A DNA stretch of 64,000 nucleotides from Eopsaltria australis (lineage: Eukaryota; Chordata; Aves; Passeriformes; Petroicidae). This document shows, piece by piece, positions 12,026 through 26,164 of the stretch. The position numbers and the translations under genes were made by a program. Within the stretch, counting starts at the first letter, position 1. Each line of letters begins with the position of its first letter. The DNA lies in NCBI GenBank assembly GCA_034509425.1, contig JAVTVJ010000033.1, positions 6,321,001-6,385,000 of the forward strand, written 5' to 3'. The notes below the pieces were generated by a model. That model was not told the DNA's origin. It made no database searches and saw nothing but the letters and a program-made list of their open reading frames with translations.

Positions 12026-15000
12026 GTCTGAGATTACTTCCTGTGCTAAATCCAGGAGCACCCTCTGACTGGCTGACAGACAACTGAAATACACAGGTGT
12101 TCTATTAATTCCATTTAAAAGATTAGACATTTCAGACTCAGAGCTCTCTCTATTTTGCCAGAACAAATGCCATCCTCTGTTAAGCTCTTCCTCAGAAAGG
12201 AAAATCTGGACAGTTACAGATAGTATGAGCCAAGCAATCGGCATGCCAGGTCTGCAGCTGAAAATCTGGAATTATCTTATAACAGCAGCAGGAATATTTA
12301 GGGATGAGCGATTGTAAGAACCGACTCATGGGACTGGCAGTGTTCAGCAGGCCTTTGGCCAAGCTAAACACCAATTAGAAAATGCTCTTCAGTCATTGCA
12401 GCATATTCCCAGACCCACTCCTGTCTACACATATCTAACAAACTTAGTTTAAGACCTAAGAGAATAAATTTGCAGACAAACGGATCTTCACATCCAATTC
12501 ACGGGGATTTTTTTTCTTCAGGTAGAGTGCAAAAAGAGTAATGAGGAGCAGCTTCATGAATTGCTCCAAGAAAAGAGACACTGATCATCAACAACTTGAG
12601 AAGGGGACTGGAGACAATTCCAGGGAGACCTCTGTCTATGGGTCATTAAGTGACCCTGCAAGTTAAGGCAGCATTTCTAAAACAGCAGCTTTCAATCTGT
12701 GGTCAATAAAGCACTGCAAGTCCATGGACTTTTTATGGAAAGGCAAAGTCATCAGGACAATTCTTCAGAAGGAGAAATTTGATATGCTACTATCTACAGC
12801 TTCACTGGAAAAAGACTTAAGCTCTGCTGACAAACAAAAACAGACCCTGATGAAAACAGCTGCTCTACAGTATCAGATCTAGCCATTTTCTGTAGACACA
12901 AGAATGTTAGAACAGGAAAAGAGTAAACACAGAATTTAGCTGGCTGTTACTCAATCTGGAAAAGTAAATGGGTGCAATTTCCCAAGTAGCTAAGATAGGC
13001 AAAACTGGTTGGTCACTTTAGAGGGAAGCATGGAAACAGGTCTTTGAGGTTGTACTGTACCCACAGATGCAATTTGGAAAGGAAAATACAGCTATGGCCT
13101 TATCTGTTTGGGTTTTTTCCATGTTTTCACACATCCCAAATATTAAGCTGATTTTCTTTAATGAGCAAATCTTACAATTTTGGCCATTCATGTCATGGTG
13201 ATCTCTCAGACTACTAGGACAGCAATTCTGACAGAGCTAAATTGTAGGCGTATCTGAGAACTAGTGCAGAATTCAGAACATCACCTACTACACGGCACCT
13301 CTTTCAAACAGTGCACAGAATAAGCAGCCTTGGACCTGCACTGGCTCTCTAAAGGTTAAAAGGTGTTATTTCAGACATCAGTTTTGCCCCAGAACTGCTA
13401 GAAAACTGATTCTCCCCACTGCCGTACTTGTACAGGTATGATGAGAGGCTGTGTCTTTTGTGGTGGTAGATTCATGAGCAAAGGAAGCATGTGGCAGAGT
13501 GCTTTGCATAACGGCCACCTGGCATTTAGAGAGAAGGCTTTTTTCCCTTCAGAGTTAAATTATGCTCATTTTCTCACCTTTAAGACATTCTGTTTACCCG
13601 AGCTGAAAAAATACTCAGTAAATCATTGCTTTAATTTAGCTAATAATAATAGGATTCATTATTACTCTATGGGAAGTCCTTCTTTTAAAAGAATGATATT
13701 TGAGGTTTTGCGGAAATCACTAGTCATCTGCATTAGTAGGAGAGAAGCTGTGGATGCTGAGTACTGAATCAAAAACAATATCATTTGTATGTCAGGAAAC
13801 TGTGAGGAAACATATTCACTGCCTTGCTTAGCACAAGATTTACAAATTAATGTTTGCATTATTTTGAATCTAACAAACTCACCCTCCTCTTCACACTCTC
13901 TTCTTATGTAGAAGTACTCAGAAAACACAAAGTATTTAAATTCCTTAGCTACCACAAAGTAGAATTGCATTGATTGTGACAGTAATCAATTTCTCAAGAT
14001 TATTAAGGAGACCGATTAGAGTTGTCACCTTCATCTAGGCTATTTTCCTGGATCATGACAGACAAATAAAAGAATAAATTCTTAAACCAAAGAATAGATC
14101 CACAAGAGCACTTAAATTTCAGCTATATTACAATTTAAATATAGACCAAGGAGCCTTTATCTTGAAGCTGAGAACTTAAAATTGTGAGAAATTCAAGGTG
14201 GCCATTAGTAAGTAGTATTGGACCTTGTGCTTACTATCCAAAGGAAACTGAAGGTGGGCCAGTCAAACAAGTTACCACAACTTCACTTGAGCGGTTATGC
14301 TGTACCTGGCAGTCTCTGTGGCAAACATGAGATGAAACACTTAAATTTCAACCAAAAAAATAGATGGCTTTCTCACTTTGCCTCACAGTTGCCATAAGCA
14401 CTCACCAGTGGATGTCAGGCCTTTAACCAGTGTTGCAGTCAGAGTTAGAAATCAGCCCCAATTTCAAACAAGTGGTGGAAACCATCAACTCCCTTCACAG
14501 CCTGCAGCTTGCTGGTCAGGAAAGACATCAGGGAGTTGGACCCCCTGGATTAAGTCTTTCTTTCAGACAAACAAAACTCATTCTCTTAAGGGTACTGAAG
14601 ACCAACAGCTGCGGGGCAGAAGGGAAAAAAGTCCCATTGAAGGCAGGCCACTTTGGGTGATTAGTTAAAAATCTTCTGAATCTCAGGGATGGAGAAAATG
14701 AGGTGAAATAAGATGACCCTGTAAGCTGATTGATAAGAGATGGACCTACATTTCTGGTCCATTAATGTTTCATATAAAACATTCCAATAACATTTGGAAA
14801 GCAGTTATCACTCAAGTCGAAGTAGGACTACCCTTAAATAAAATAATTTTAAAAGTGGAACCTACAAAGAAAATACTGTGCAAAACATTTCAAGCAAATT
14901 GAATTTTTTTCTTTCTGTTGTTTTTTACTCTGGGGGTGACCCAGACTATCAATTATTGTGACATTGTGTAAGATGAATGTATGGTGTGGGGGACATTTTC

Positions 15001-15688
15001 CACCTCCTGTGAACCTACGCAATGGACTTTGTGAGTCACCACAAGGTCACCCTGTGTGAGGTGTAGCAGAGCACAGTCTCTCTCAATGTCAGCTAATTTT
15101 TTTTGAGCAGAGGATGACTGCACACCTCTCTTCGTATGGTGCTTTTCTGTGCAGTCAATTGGCAGCTTCAGGCCTCCCTCCTTTGTTTGCTGCCTTTGGC
15201 TGACAGTGCACAGCCAGGGAAGTGCCAGATGACTCTTGACTTTGATGCTTTCATGTCTCCCAGCCTCATGGTGGGTTCACTCAGCTTCTGACACCATGGA
15301 GTTTCAAAAGGGGGCTAAGCTGGACACAAACAAATCATTTAATTGGTGTGAGTTCACATCAGCCAAATGCATGTGGAATTTAAACCTATGGGGGGAAGGG
15401 TAAAGTTGAGATGGGGTGCCATTAGGCCAGTTTGTGTTCTAGAGATGAGATATCTGCACACTCTGAGGATCTATTTCTGTAGATGACACTCCCAATACTG
15501 TGCACAGAGAGGAGCAGTTGTCTGGAGAGTTCCTAGGCCTCAGTATATTTATTCTCCAAAGACAGGCAGAAACATTCCCTTACTGGCCTCTTGGCCTCCT
15601 TGGGCTGATTTTACCTAACGACAGAGTTTGGCTCCTTGGAGCGTGCTTCTGTGCAGATTTGTGTGGTGATGTGCATGTATTTCTTGGG

Positions 15689-15742
15689 AAAAAAAAACCA
15701 AAAGAAAAAAAAAAAAACAAAAACAAAAACCAAAAAACCACA
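15689..15742. repeat. A-rich simple sequence
   Basis: A-rich run with C interruptions and an uninterrupted stretch of 13 A. It creates three overlapping phenylalanine-rich artefact frames on the minus strand. No transposon body with a tail was recognised upstream. Confidence 0.85.
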
Positions 15743-18700
15743 ACCCAAAGCAACAAGGAAACATCCCTGGGCAAAATAATTTATCCTGTAGATTCCGGTC
15801 ATCCAAGCTAAATACTGATATGTTTACAAATTGCTAGTACCTCTGAGAGCCCTGGAAACAGTGCGTCCTGCTTTCCTAGGAAGCCATGTTTTGGAAATGA
15901 ATGCACATTCCCAGGTGTCCAGTACACACAAAACTCACTTCTGCCATTGGGGTAATTAGCAAATGCTCTCTTGGCAGAACTTAATATCTCTGATAGATCT
16001 ACTTCTTTGGCCATGAACTCAAAATTTAGATAAGCATAGGAAAAGAAAAGGAGAAAGTGGAGTCTGTATAAGCCTTGTTTCCCTAAGAAAACAGAGGTTT
16101 CTATGCTATGTCACATTTAGATAGATTGACCAAGTCCAGATTGAGATGAAAATTTCTTTTTCTGTCTTCAAAGACATTTTGGCTCCCAAAAGTTCCACTC
16201 CTAGGGAGTATCATATTGAGCAGAAAATCTAATGGACAGCTGAAGAGCTCTCCTGTTGACAGTCTCACCCAATCTGGTATATTCATACAACATATTTCGG
16301 TTCTAAGTGATTTTTATTAAAAAGTTGAATGATTTAGAAGTCCCAACCAGTTGTAGTTTGGGACTTCTTATACTTGGATTTTGAAAATAAATTAGTAGAA
16401 GAGGGTGAACTAGATCTGTTGTAGCAATCTATGCAGTTTTGTGCATATATATAAATGTACAAGTATATACTAATAGTCAGTTGTGCATACTTAGCTGCAA
16501 TCAGTGCCTGCTAAATAAAAATATGATTACACAGACTTCTAAATTTTATCACTTCACAGAGAGATTTTAAAAAAAATCTTGGGTAGCAATCTTTGCAAAT
16601 GTAAACAGCAATATATATTTACTTCAATGGCCTCTTCTATTCCTCCAGTAATTCCCCCCTCACTAGTATTCATTAATTTTCTTCCCATATCATGCATGTA
16701 AGGGGCCTCCTTCAGGTGGGATGTAATCCCACACTTGAAAGCAGTATTAAGGAATGTAAGAACTAGACAACTCTCTTAATCTCACAATTCAGTTTGCTAC
16801 TCAGCACTCTCAGGTTTTGCACAGAATTTTCATGAGTACAACTACTCAACCAGACTGATTAGAAAACCAAATTATTTTCCACCCACATGATGTGGGGAAA
16901 AAATGTATAAAATGGCAAAGGTTTTAGGAGTAGTACTGACTCAATTTTTTTTAATTCCCTTTTTCTTTTTTCTTTTATTTTTTTCTTCTACTTTTGGAAC
17001 AATGTAACATTTATTTATGCCAGACATAAATTTCAAGAAGGTATATTGGTGGATCATATCTTTTCTACCCCAAGGCAAGAGTCATATATTCATAATACAT
17101 CTTTCATGACTTACTGTGATCCTCCTGAATAACAGACAAAAAAAAAAAATCTTGACTGTAGCATATTACAAAAATGTTTTCTATCCAGGGAGCTTGTCCA
17201 AGGACTCCAAAAAGATAAGACACATAAATTTGAAGTCTTCTAGGACAACACGCTAATTCAAGCAGATAACCTTCAGTGTTAAGGTAATCTCCAACAATAT
17301 GCACCAATTTAGAAAATTGTTTGTTTCAAGCAAAACCTTTCAAGTTAAGTGTCAGATAGCTTTTGAAAAATTCCAGTTTCATAAATAATTTTGGTAAGTG
17401 CTGTCTTATTTTCCTTAATTGTCTGTAAATACTAATACTGAAATATCACAATTTCTCAAGGATGAACAATTCCAGGTTCCAATAATTTCTTGAAACTATA
17501 TAAATTCCTAATGATGTCCCATTTGCTTTGCAAAACTGTTGCTTCCAGATCTCACCACTCTCAAGTACCTGTGTCATCAAGTACACAGGGTTGGATCTGG
17601 TAATGTGTAGATAATGCCTAGTCTGCTGAAAACTCAGTAAGGGAAATCAAACATTTAAAACTATACGTGCATGACTAATTGTTTTGTAGATCTAATCTGT
17701 TAACATGGAGAGAGCTGAACCACTTGTGAACTTCCTAGCACAAGGATTTCTCTTTGTATAGCAAAACACTGCACTCTCTAGAGCTGTATTGGAGGTGACA
17801 ATCATATGTATACACTTTCCAAAAAAAGTAGTTTCCGACTTCTTATCTAATACAGAAATTTAAAAAAGACAGATAAGAGTTGTCTTAACTTGATGGTTTT
17901 GTGGGAGATTAGGAGAAACGACCTTTAAAACCTATGGAAGGTAGTTTTGTAAATCAAAGATTTTTGTGGTGAGTTTTCTGCTTTGTTTCTTTGCAATTTT
18001 TACATATGTCTTTAATATAAATATGTATGGCTAAATAAACTAACTATGGATATATTTTAACTCTGCTAAATCCTTTAATAAACTTAGATGGATTTAGAAC
18101 CATGTGGTATTAAAAGTAAAACCTGATGGTGTTTTTTTGTAATTGTTTTACTATGCCTTTATTTTTGACTTGGTATAGTTCTGAGTGTAGTTAGATCATG
18201 ACTGAGATCTAAGATGGTGCTTTGAAAATAAAATAAAGTGGTTTATGCACACATATATCTGTACATATATGTACATATGCAAGTATATAGCCCAGTAAAC
18301 TTTCACAACTGTTACAAATTTCTGCTTTACAGATGCCCCATGTCCACATGAAATATTTACAAAATTTTGATTTCGAACACAGTTTTCAATGTGTGTTGAG
18401 TGTACTGCAGCCATACATAATATCCACCCAAGTATTTGCAGATGTTCCTTAACTTTGCCAAGGAGTTTCAACATTCTGGATGAGGTCTTGAACTCAGATT
18501 CGGCTGATGCAATGTAAGCTACAATGTTTCTTCGCCCATGTAGGAAGGGAAACTAAATTACCTATGGTTGTTCTGCTCAGTTGATTCCCTCACATCCATT
18601 TCTTGCCTTTTGGAATTGCCTGTGACCAAAAATTATCCTCTGAGCACCAAGGAAGAGCTCAAGAGAAGCTTTGCAAAAGCCACTGTAAGCAAACAGAGCT

Positions 18701-20152
18701 AAGAACACATAGTACCAGCTTATTCTCACACAGGATAAATACATCAAAAGGATCCAGGTAAGCAGGAAGAAACCCTAATCTTTTTATCTTATTCATGTTA
18801 CTAAAATCTATTCCTTGGTAAGGATCAAATTCAGTGCCTTCCAAACACAAAATTCTATAGAAAAGTCACTATTTCTTTGAGCAATAGCACTTCTTATTTC
18901 AGTATTTCTCATTATGCTTTGCAACCGGATACAATAAAGGAAAATTTGAGGGAATATAAATAGCTAAGTAAAAACACAGTCAAGTCAAAGAAAAGTAAAC
19001 AAGAAAAGACCATTTCATAAGTGTTTCCCATCGAAAAGACCATCGAAAAGAAAAGTCAGCATTAGTCTGCTGCTAGTAATGGACATTTTCATTCCCTGGA
19101 GTTGTTGCCTGCTTCTGCTGTTACCATTTCAGAAAAAAAAACCCAACCTAATAAAAAAAACCCATGTTGTGGTACTAGTAATGCTTTGTCCCTTTTACAT
19201 AGTTTGAAAAAGTAAATTCTATAATGAAAATAATTCCTCTTGAGCCACTAATCTGCCAGAGAATGCAGTTTTACAGACCATCAATATCCACTCACCTACT
19301 TTCATATTTGCTTTGGTATAGAATGAGTCCTTGGGAGGGGATCTCATGACTTCTCTGAAAAGTCCACATCAGTCATCATCTTTTAAAAGCAATCCTTCCA
19401 ACCTTTGACAAAATCAGGATTTGGGAACAGTCAGATGGTTACAATGATACACCTGTAAAATAAGAGCAAGTCTTTTGAGTTACGTTTGTGATTTTATACC
19501 ATATATGTATATGCTTAGGGAATCTCACATGCAAGTGTGCACCACTGATGGGAGTTTAATTTTCTAATGACATTTATTTTCGTCTCCTACTTCCTAATAT
19601 ATGATAACTTTAAGACATTAGGTATTCTGCCTTCAATGGCACAGTAGCCTTTGCTTTCCCCCAAGAGGTGAATTGGTTCCTAAGGTTTTAATCTAATTAA
19701 TTGGCACCCATTCTCCAAATACTGTGAGTTACTGTGTTAGTGCAAAGCAGAAAATTCCATTTACCCTTCAAAATTATGTCTAAGGGAGAGCAAAATGTGA
19801 CAATTCGATAGACAATTGGATGTTAGATCCTCTCAGAGATCAGTTACTTCAAGAATAGTGACAATATGTCTTTTCTAAGTAATTTCTGCATAACTTCCAT
19901 TGGCCAATTTTCCACTTTCGTATTAGGCAGCTGCAATTGCTAAACCATCAGAACAAATAGTAAAAAGTTGAAAGAAGCCAAAAAAGACACACTAGGGACA
20001 ACAGTTTCCTTTTATACAGATTCAACTGAGTTGTCTTTTTGAACTTTCTATCCATTAAAAACATCAGGGATTTTAAATCTTTTATAATAGCCACAGTTAA
20101 AAATGCTAGTGATTACTGTAAATTACTGCTTCATTTCTTATGTTAATTGCTG

Positions 20153-20450
20153 AACATGAGCCAGCAAAAAAGGCAAACACTGTCCTGGGCTGCATTAGGC
20201 ACAGCAGTGCCAGCAGGTGGAGGAGGAGATATTGGCCCTCTTACACTGATGAGGCCACACTTTTGTGCTGCTTGGAATTCTTAACAGAAGAGACATGGAC
20301 ATAATGGAAAGATCCCAATGAAGGGCCATGAAGATGTTGCAGAGACTGGGGCACATCTTGAGGGAGGAGAGGCTGAGAGAGATATGACAATTCAGGCTTC
20401 TGAAAAGAAGGCTGAGTGGGGATCATGAACATATGTCAATGTACATCAAT
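20153..20450 (+). mobile_element. CR1 LINE fragment (end of ORF2 into 3' region), sense
   Basis: Starts at AACATGAGCCAGCA and follows the CR1 order: a CTGGGCTGCATTAGG block, a GTTGCCAGCAGGT-like block, a 'ctgatgaggccacac' block, GACATGGACATAATGG, AAGGGCCATGAAGATG and GAGGAGAGGCTGAGAGAG. It then fades near 20450. Both ends are truncated: there is no RT core and no terminal octamer repeat. It has frameshifts and no coding ability. Confidence 0.88.
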
Positions 20451-20689
20451 CTACACAGCACTTTTTAAGAGTTAAGTTCAATAATAGCTTCATGCTGCTT
20501 ATGCATGTTAAAGGACCCAGACTTTGTATGCTTCACCTATTCTCAGTTTTGTGGTACATGAGAAAAAAATCAACCTGCAGAGATGTGATTCAACATGACA
20601 TGTTTTGAAGAATGGGAAGAGTTGGAGGGTGTACGCGGAGGGAGGGTCAAGGTGCTTCCGAAGAGGATGATTTAAGCAAACCACTTAAT
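20451..20689. other. Spacer between two CR1 fragments, unassigned
   Basis: About 240 bp that I could not align to CR1 or any other repeat. It separates two CR1 pieces that overlap on the consensus. Confidence 0.4.
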
Positions 20690-21229
20690 GATCCTCTACT
20701 CCTCTATGGTGAGAGCCTGCCTGTAATGTGTCCAGATCAGGACTCCTCACTACAGGAAAGAAAGGAGCCTGGTCCAGAGGAGGATCACAAAAATGGTCAG
20801 AGGCAGGGAACACATCTCCTGTGAAGACAGGCTGAGAGAGTTGGGGCCACTTAACTTTAGAGAAGAAAAGGTTCCAGGAAGACCTTATTGAAACACCTTT
20901 TTGTATTTCAGTACTTAAAGGGGGCTTACGAGAAAGACAGGGACAAATTTTTTTGCAACGGGACAAGGATTAGTGGTTATAAACCAGAAGACAATATATT
21001 CAGACTAGATATAGGAAAGTATTTTTTTACAATGAGAATGGTGAAACACTCAACAAGTTGTCCAGACAGGTGGTAGATGTCCCATCCCTAGAAATATTCA
21101 AGGTCAGGTTGGACAAGGCCCTGAACAATCTCATCTAGTTGAAGATGTCCCTGCTTGTTGCAGGGAGGGGCAGAGCAGATGACCTTTAAAGATCCCTTCC
21201 AACACAAACTTTTCTATGATTCTATGACA
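20690..21229 (+). mobile_element. CR1 LINE 3' end, sense, with intact terminal repeat
   Basis: Begins near CTCCTCTATGGTGAGAG and runs through TCCAGAGGAGGATCACAA, GAAGACAGGCTGAGAGAG, a CAGTACTTAAAGGGGGCTTA block, a GGTGGTAGATGTCCCATC block and a TTGAAGATGTCCCTGCT block. It ends in GATGACCTTTAAAGATCCCT and the diagnostic tail TTCTATGATTCTATGAC. This is a proper 3' terminus, 5'-truncated in the usual way. The 'gcaggg' block lacks part of the consensus, so small deletions are present. Confidence 0.93.
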
Positions 21230-21698
21230 AATTACTATAACAAAATTCAGAGATAACCAGAGAAGTTCTCAGGAGATGGTGATAAACTTGGAGCAGAAAG
21301 CAACAAAAAGTCAGCCTCCAATCCAAAGGAATAACTGGCAGTAACAAGCTCAGGGTTGCTAATAATATCTATTATAGCTAATAAAGAAAGTATGCATGTC
21401 TGTCCCTGTGCTACTCATTTCCCCATCACAGTTTCTTCCATAGCTTTCCTGTCCTGACTTTCTCTGAGACACCAAGTCTTCACCCCTCTGTAAAAGAAGC
21501 TAGAGAGTGATTTATTTTTTGCACTGTGTGGGCTCACCACTGGAATTACAAAGCTTATGCAAACAGACTCCTATGGAAGAAAAGATAAATGCGAATTCTC
21601 TGGCTATAAGGGGTTCCAGGGAATGCAAGTCTAATAGACAACATCTGAAAATCATTTTGCGATATCTAAGTCAGAATTTTTGGATGGATTTTTTAAGA

Positions 21699-21760
21699 TA
21701 TACATACATGCATGTGGGTGTGTGTATGTGTGTACATACATGTGTATAAATATGTGCATA
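21699..21760. repeat. Imperfect (TG/CA)(TA) microsatellite
   Basis: Alternating purine-pyrimidine sequence built of TACATACATG, GTGTGTGTATGTG and TACATACATGTG patches. Confidence 0.8.
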
Positions 21761-24700
21761 CTTTTATTAACGGAAAAGAACAAATAGAAACTGCCTTTTA
21801 ATCAAGAGAGTCTATTTTTTTGCTCAGTTTTCTGTAGAAGCAGGAACTTGCTGAATTTGACAGGCTACTTAATGAGAAATATGGTCCATCTTTTAATGCC
21901 AATATTCAATGTTGTTATTTCAAATGCCTTTTCCAAATTATCATTTGTTTTTTCTCACAAAATATCCATAAATGCCATGTTTATAGTCAAAAGAAGAGTT
22001 TAAACAACGTTGAATAAATCAAATTATACATACTCAAAGGAGACTGATATTGGAGACAACCTTTTTGCAGCTTGAGCATAACTTTGAAGAAAAAGCTTAT
22101 AACTAGTGATGATATCTATTCCAGAGCAGCTGCTAAACCCCACAGCTCTTCTGTTCCATGATTTTACATATTTTGTTTCAGTGGCAAGATCACTTTCAAG
22201 TAAACTAGATAAGGAAAAGATTCACATGGCATCTTGAATTGCTATCTTTCCTTTAGGAGATACAGTGTTCACTGTAGAAGTTTCTTTTAAAAGAGAGTAT
22301 TCCCAGGAGTGGTCACTCTAAGAGACTGGCCATCAGAGTCATCAACTCTCCCACTTTCAGGCATAAAAAATAAATAAATGCAACTACAAGTCAGTTCTGT
22401 TTCATGCAGTGACTCCAGACCTTCCTGTGTCCCAGGCCAATATTAGCAGTGGTGTGAACAGGTTAAGAGAGCTCCACCACTCTTCAAGGGACACTAATGA
22501 TGACCATAAGACCATGCTGTTAATGACCATGAAGCCAGAGGTCTTTGCAAATTCATAGACCTTACATTAGGGGGAAAAGAAATAAAAAATAAATCAGTGT
22601 AAAATATGAAACACAGCAGAGGAACTGGCTGGTGCAACTTCACTGCATGGTGTCAGCAGTGCAGGTAACCATGGACATTGTTGCACAGCAAACTCTGCCC
22701 GCTCCTTGAACAGCTCATCAGGTTTGGCTCTCCTCCACTGGCAGCTGAAGAATCTGCTCCATTAAGCTACAAAGGACAGAGGAAGAAGAGGAAGTGCCAG
22801 GCACCCTTGTGTGTCCCAACAACAGCATGTGCTTGCCTGAACAAATGTGTCCAGAGTGTAAAAAATGCACGGTGTGCATATTAACACTGCCTGTGCAGAA
22901 GATAACAGTCAGAAATTGTGTTGGGCACATGTTGGAAAGACACCATAAACCCTCCTGTGCTGGTGTCTCCAGGCCAACAAAGGACGTGTAAATACAGGAC
23001 TCTGGGCCACAGATCTGCCATGTTTTATATCGGAGCAGCAGCCACTCCTCTGCTTTATTGATAATGCCATTCTTGGGATTAAAATTGTCAATCCTTTTCC
23101 TCAGAAGAAAACTCAGATCATATTAAAGCAGCTGGCATTGGCCAAGCAAAATAAAATTTTTAACCCAAACTATTTTATTTTCTTTTATCATTAAAAGGGG
23201 GGATTTTTTAATATGCTTTTCTATGTGTTACAGTAAGTGTGGGGTTACATTTCCAATTAATCTGAAACTAATTTCAACTTCCCCTCCAATTTTTTTGGTT
23301 CAGGCAGCAAACTTACAGCCTTTAGGGAACAAAAAAAATGATTCCTTTTGTTTTCTAGAAGCAGAAATCAAATCATCTTAAGCAATTTTTGAGTACTGCA
23401 GGTGTAAAAAGTTGTTGTGGCAAAAGCAAACATAGTAAAAAAATTGGCATTTTTACTAAGAAATAAATCTATTATTTGGACTAAGGACAGCAGCCAAAGC
23501 AACTTATCTGCAGACTCTGAATATGACTGTCTTGAACACAGGAACTTACAGGTTACAGGGAAATAGATTTTTACTTTTTCAGACTCACACATGTGAACAC
23601 AAGAGCAGAAAGAGGTTCTAGTTCTGTCAAGTCCCATTTCTCAGCAACAAGCAGATTAAATCTGCTCTATTTTTGTGGACTTTCCCATCACACCAATCAC
23701 CCCAATTTCCTGTCATTTGTACCATGACTATTTTGACTCACACTGGTTATATGTTCTTGCAACACCCATCCCCCGGGACATCTTTTCTGGCATTTTTAAT
23801 ATCAGCATTTTGAGTGTTTGTTTGTTGGAAGCCTGTGTGGTTTCTTTTGTATTCTTGCAGTTGGTCTAAGGGTTGTTTCTGTTCCTTCTGTAATTGCAAA
23901 CACCTTTGTGTGTTTATGTTAAAGTTCAGGTCCAAGCAGGATTTGGACAGGTTCAAATGATTTTTCTTCCTAAAGGCGTTCGTCGCAAAATCACTGCTAG
24001 GGGGAATAAGAAGGACAGAATTTTTACAAATATCCTTTGCACTATAGCAACAGATAATTCTAGGAAATATTTTTTACAAAACATGACTCTCAGTCACAAA
24101 TGCTATATATATTTTCCAAGATACACTGTCAGAGAAAAGACTATGAAAGCATAAGCCTAGGTAGGATTTAAATAAACTGCATTTATGATTTGTTATAAAC
24201 ACGGCTGCGTGTCTTATGATCAGAGTGCTGCCTCCTCTGATATTTCTCAGTGGTCTTTGGACAACAAAGAGCGCAACATCTTTTGCAATTTCCTGAATAT
24301 CTTGTTGAATAAAGAGGCAATTAAAATAATACAAATGTATAGTCAAATGCTTCCAAGAACAGATAATTTTCTTATTCTAATTAGCTCCAGGAAGTTTCCT
24401 CCTCATTGTGCTGAGCAAGGTGCATGCTGCAGAAGAGTAGCTCTAACCCAGAAATCTGTGTTGCATTCACTAAGGCTATAAAATAAATGGCTATGGTGTT
24501 TAGCAGCTCTCGCATTTGGGATTCACCTCTAGGCCCTCATTGGCAAAGTGGCACACTTGAGCCTTTTCTCTGTCTTGACTTCTTACCTTATAAGCTTTCC
24601 TTTGTAGGAACAACTTCTCACTTTGTACATGGCAAACGCCCAGATTCAGTCCTGATGGAAAACCACGTGGCTCACACTGTGGTTCATCGGATGTTTCCCT

Positions 24701-24849
24701 TGGCAGCTCTTCTGATGTAAACAGTTCTCCCTGCCCTTGCCCAGAGACATTCTGCTGCCTCCCATGCCATCCCCTTCAGTTTTACTGTACAGCTGCTTGT
24801 GGGACTGTGAAACGAACCAAACCAAGGAACTGATTAAACTACTCCAGGG

Positions 24850-25070
24850 TAAAAATAGCCTTGGGGAGGGGAGCTTTATATAGTTTTGCTCAGAATGAGT
24901 TGACCAATAAATGTGTGATCAGTTAGCAAATCATGTTTGCCACGTGAGACCATAAATAACTCTGGTGGCAGAAACGAGGAGATGATATATAGACAGGAGC
25001 AAGCTTGGGGGAAGGGGAGGTATATAGGAACAGCTTAGACCAGCTTTGCAGTGAGGAGGAAAGCCTGTGG
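24850..25070 (+). promoter_or_regulatory. Promoter-like motif cluster (speculative)
   Basis: Within 220 bp there are an A/T core TAAAAATAG resembling a MEF2 site (24850), CTTTATATAG (24874), a CCAAT motif (24903), GATATATAG (24984), a GGGGGAAGGGGAGG patch (25007) and TATATAG (25021) followed by a GC-richer stretch. The spacing of CCAAT, G-rich box and TATA element resembles a TATA promoter. No initiation site, first exon or downstream gene can be shown, and AT-rich DNA gives TATA motifs by chance. Confidence 0.15.
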
Positions 25071-26164
25071 AAAAATCCCAAAAAAACCCCACAAATATGA
25101 AAATTTCAAAGCTTGCTTTTTTAACACCCTCCATTTTATGGCTGCAAGAGTAAAGGCCTCTGGTTACAACACTACTTACAGAGCAAGTGTTTAATACATC
25201 AGCAGCTTGGCAAGATTCTTTGTGGTTCTCTTTCTTTGAGGGACCATCTGGCTCCATCAACTGTTACCCAGTATAATGAAATATTAGACTCATCCAAATC
25301 ATGTGAGCTTCAGATATGTGTCATGAAAAGAGTCCAACACTTGGAGCTGTTTGGTTGGTTTATATTCTCTCTTTTTCCCTCTGAGCGTATTTATTTCATT
25401 AGATTTATCTCTATTTTCTTTCTCTTCATGACTGTAGTTCTTTTTAAGTTCCAGATGAAGTGTCATCAGATAATATTTAGAAAAGAGTCTTTTGATTTCT
25501 TAACATTTGTTCTATATATAGCTTGCTGTATATGTGGAATTGAAGTAGACACTAGCAAGAACTCTAGCAGGCAAACTCGTACTGCCAAGGAAATAGATAC
25601 AGCATGACTGAATCCTCGGTCCTCTGAATCTTTCATTTCTATTACTTTTTCATCTGAGCTGACAATTGTTGGAAGAAGCATCTGAAACAGACATATTTTA
25701 CCCAGTGGCTCAATTTCTGTGCACTTATAGTACATAAATCAGTGCCAGCCATGTTAACATCAGCAAATGCTGTCCATAAAACACTGATCTATCATTGCCA
25801 AATTACTTCTATTTTTAAAATAGCTGAAAGTCAGTTCACAGTCCGCCCTACACTGAACTTTGTGATTCAGATTTATTTCCAGACAAAAGATAATGCAATA
25901 ACCATAGAGCATTGTTTGCTCTACACCTTATCCATCAAATCAGGATTTTTAAAATTGTTATTTCACAACAGTTTTCTGAAATTCATCTTGCTTCTGTATT
26001 TCCATGGCTTGAACATATCCCAGGTTTCACAACTTTGTCATTTGAAATAAGGTTTCTTCCTCTAAAACCTGTGTTTGCATAACCCACGATGTTAAAAAAC
26101 TAATGTAATAAAAGGCGAGCCAAGCCAGTTGATACTTGTCTCACTTCAAGAAAGAGAGGACAGT

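Larger units (their letters stand above)
10515..20152. other. Long gene-free stretch, no recognised repeat family
   Basis: Nearly 10 kb without a frame that resembles a protein or a transposon relic I recognise. Minor content: a 23-bp duplication (11980), an A-rich tract (15689), and an AT-rich alternating patch with the perfect palindrome GTACATATATGTAC (18261-18274). I cannot tell intron from intergenic DNA. Confidence 0.5.
21230..26164. other. Gene-free stretch with a promoter-like patch
   Basis: No repeat family or coding exon recognised. It contains a GT/TA microsatellite (21699-21760) and a concentration of promoter-like motifs (24850-25070), listed separately. Confidence 0.45.

Noticed and set aside
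15580..15806. Three overlapping minus-strand frames rich in Phe
   Set aside because: They are translations of the A-rich tract at 15689-15742.
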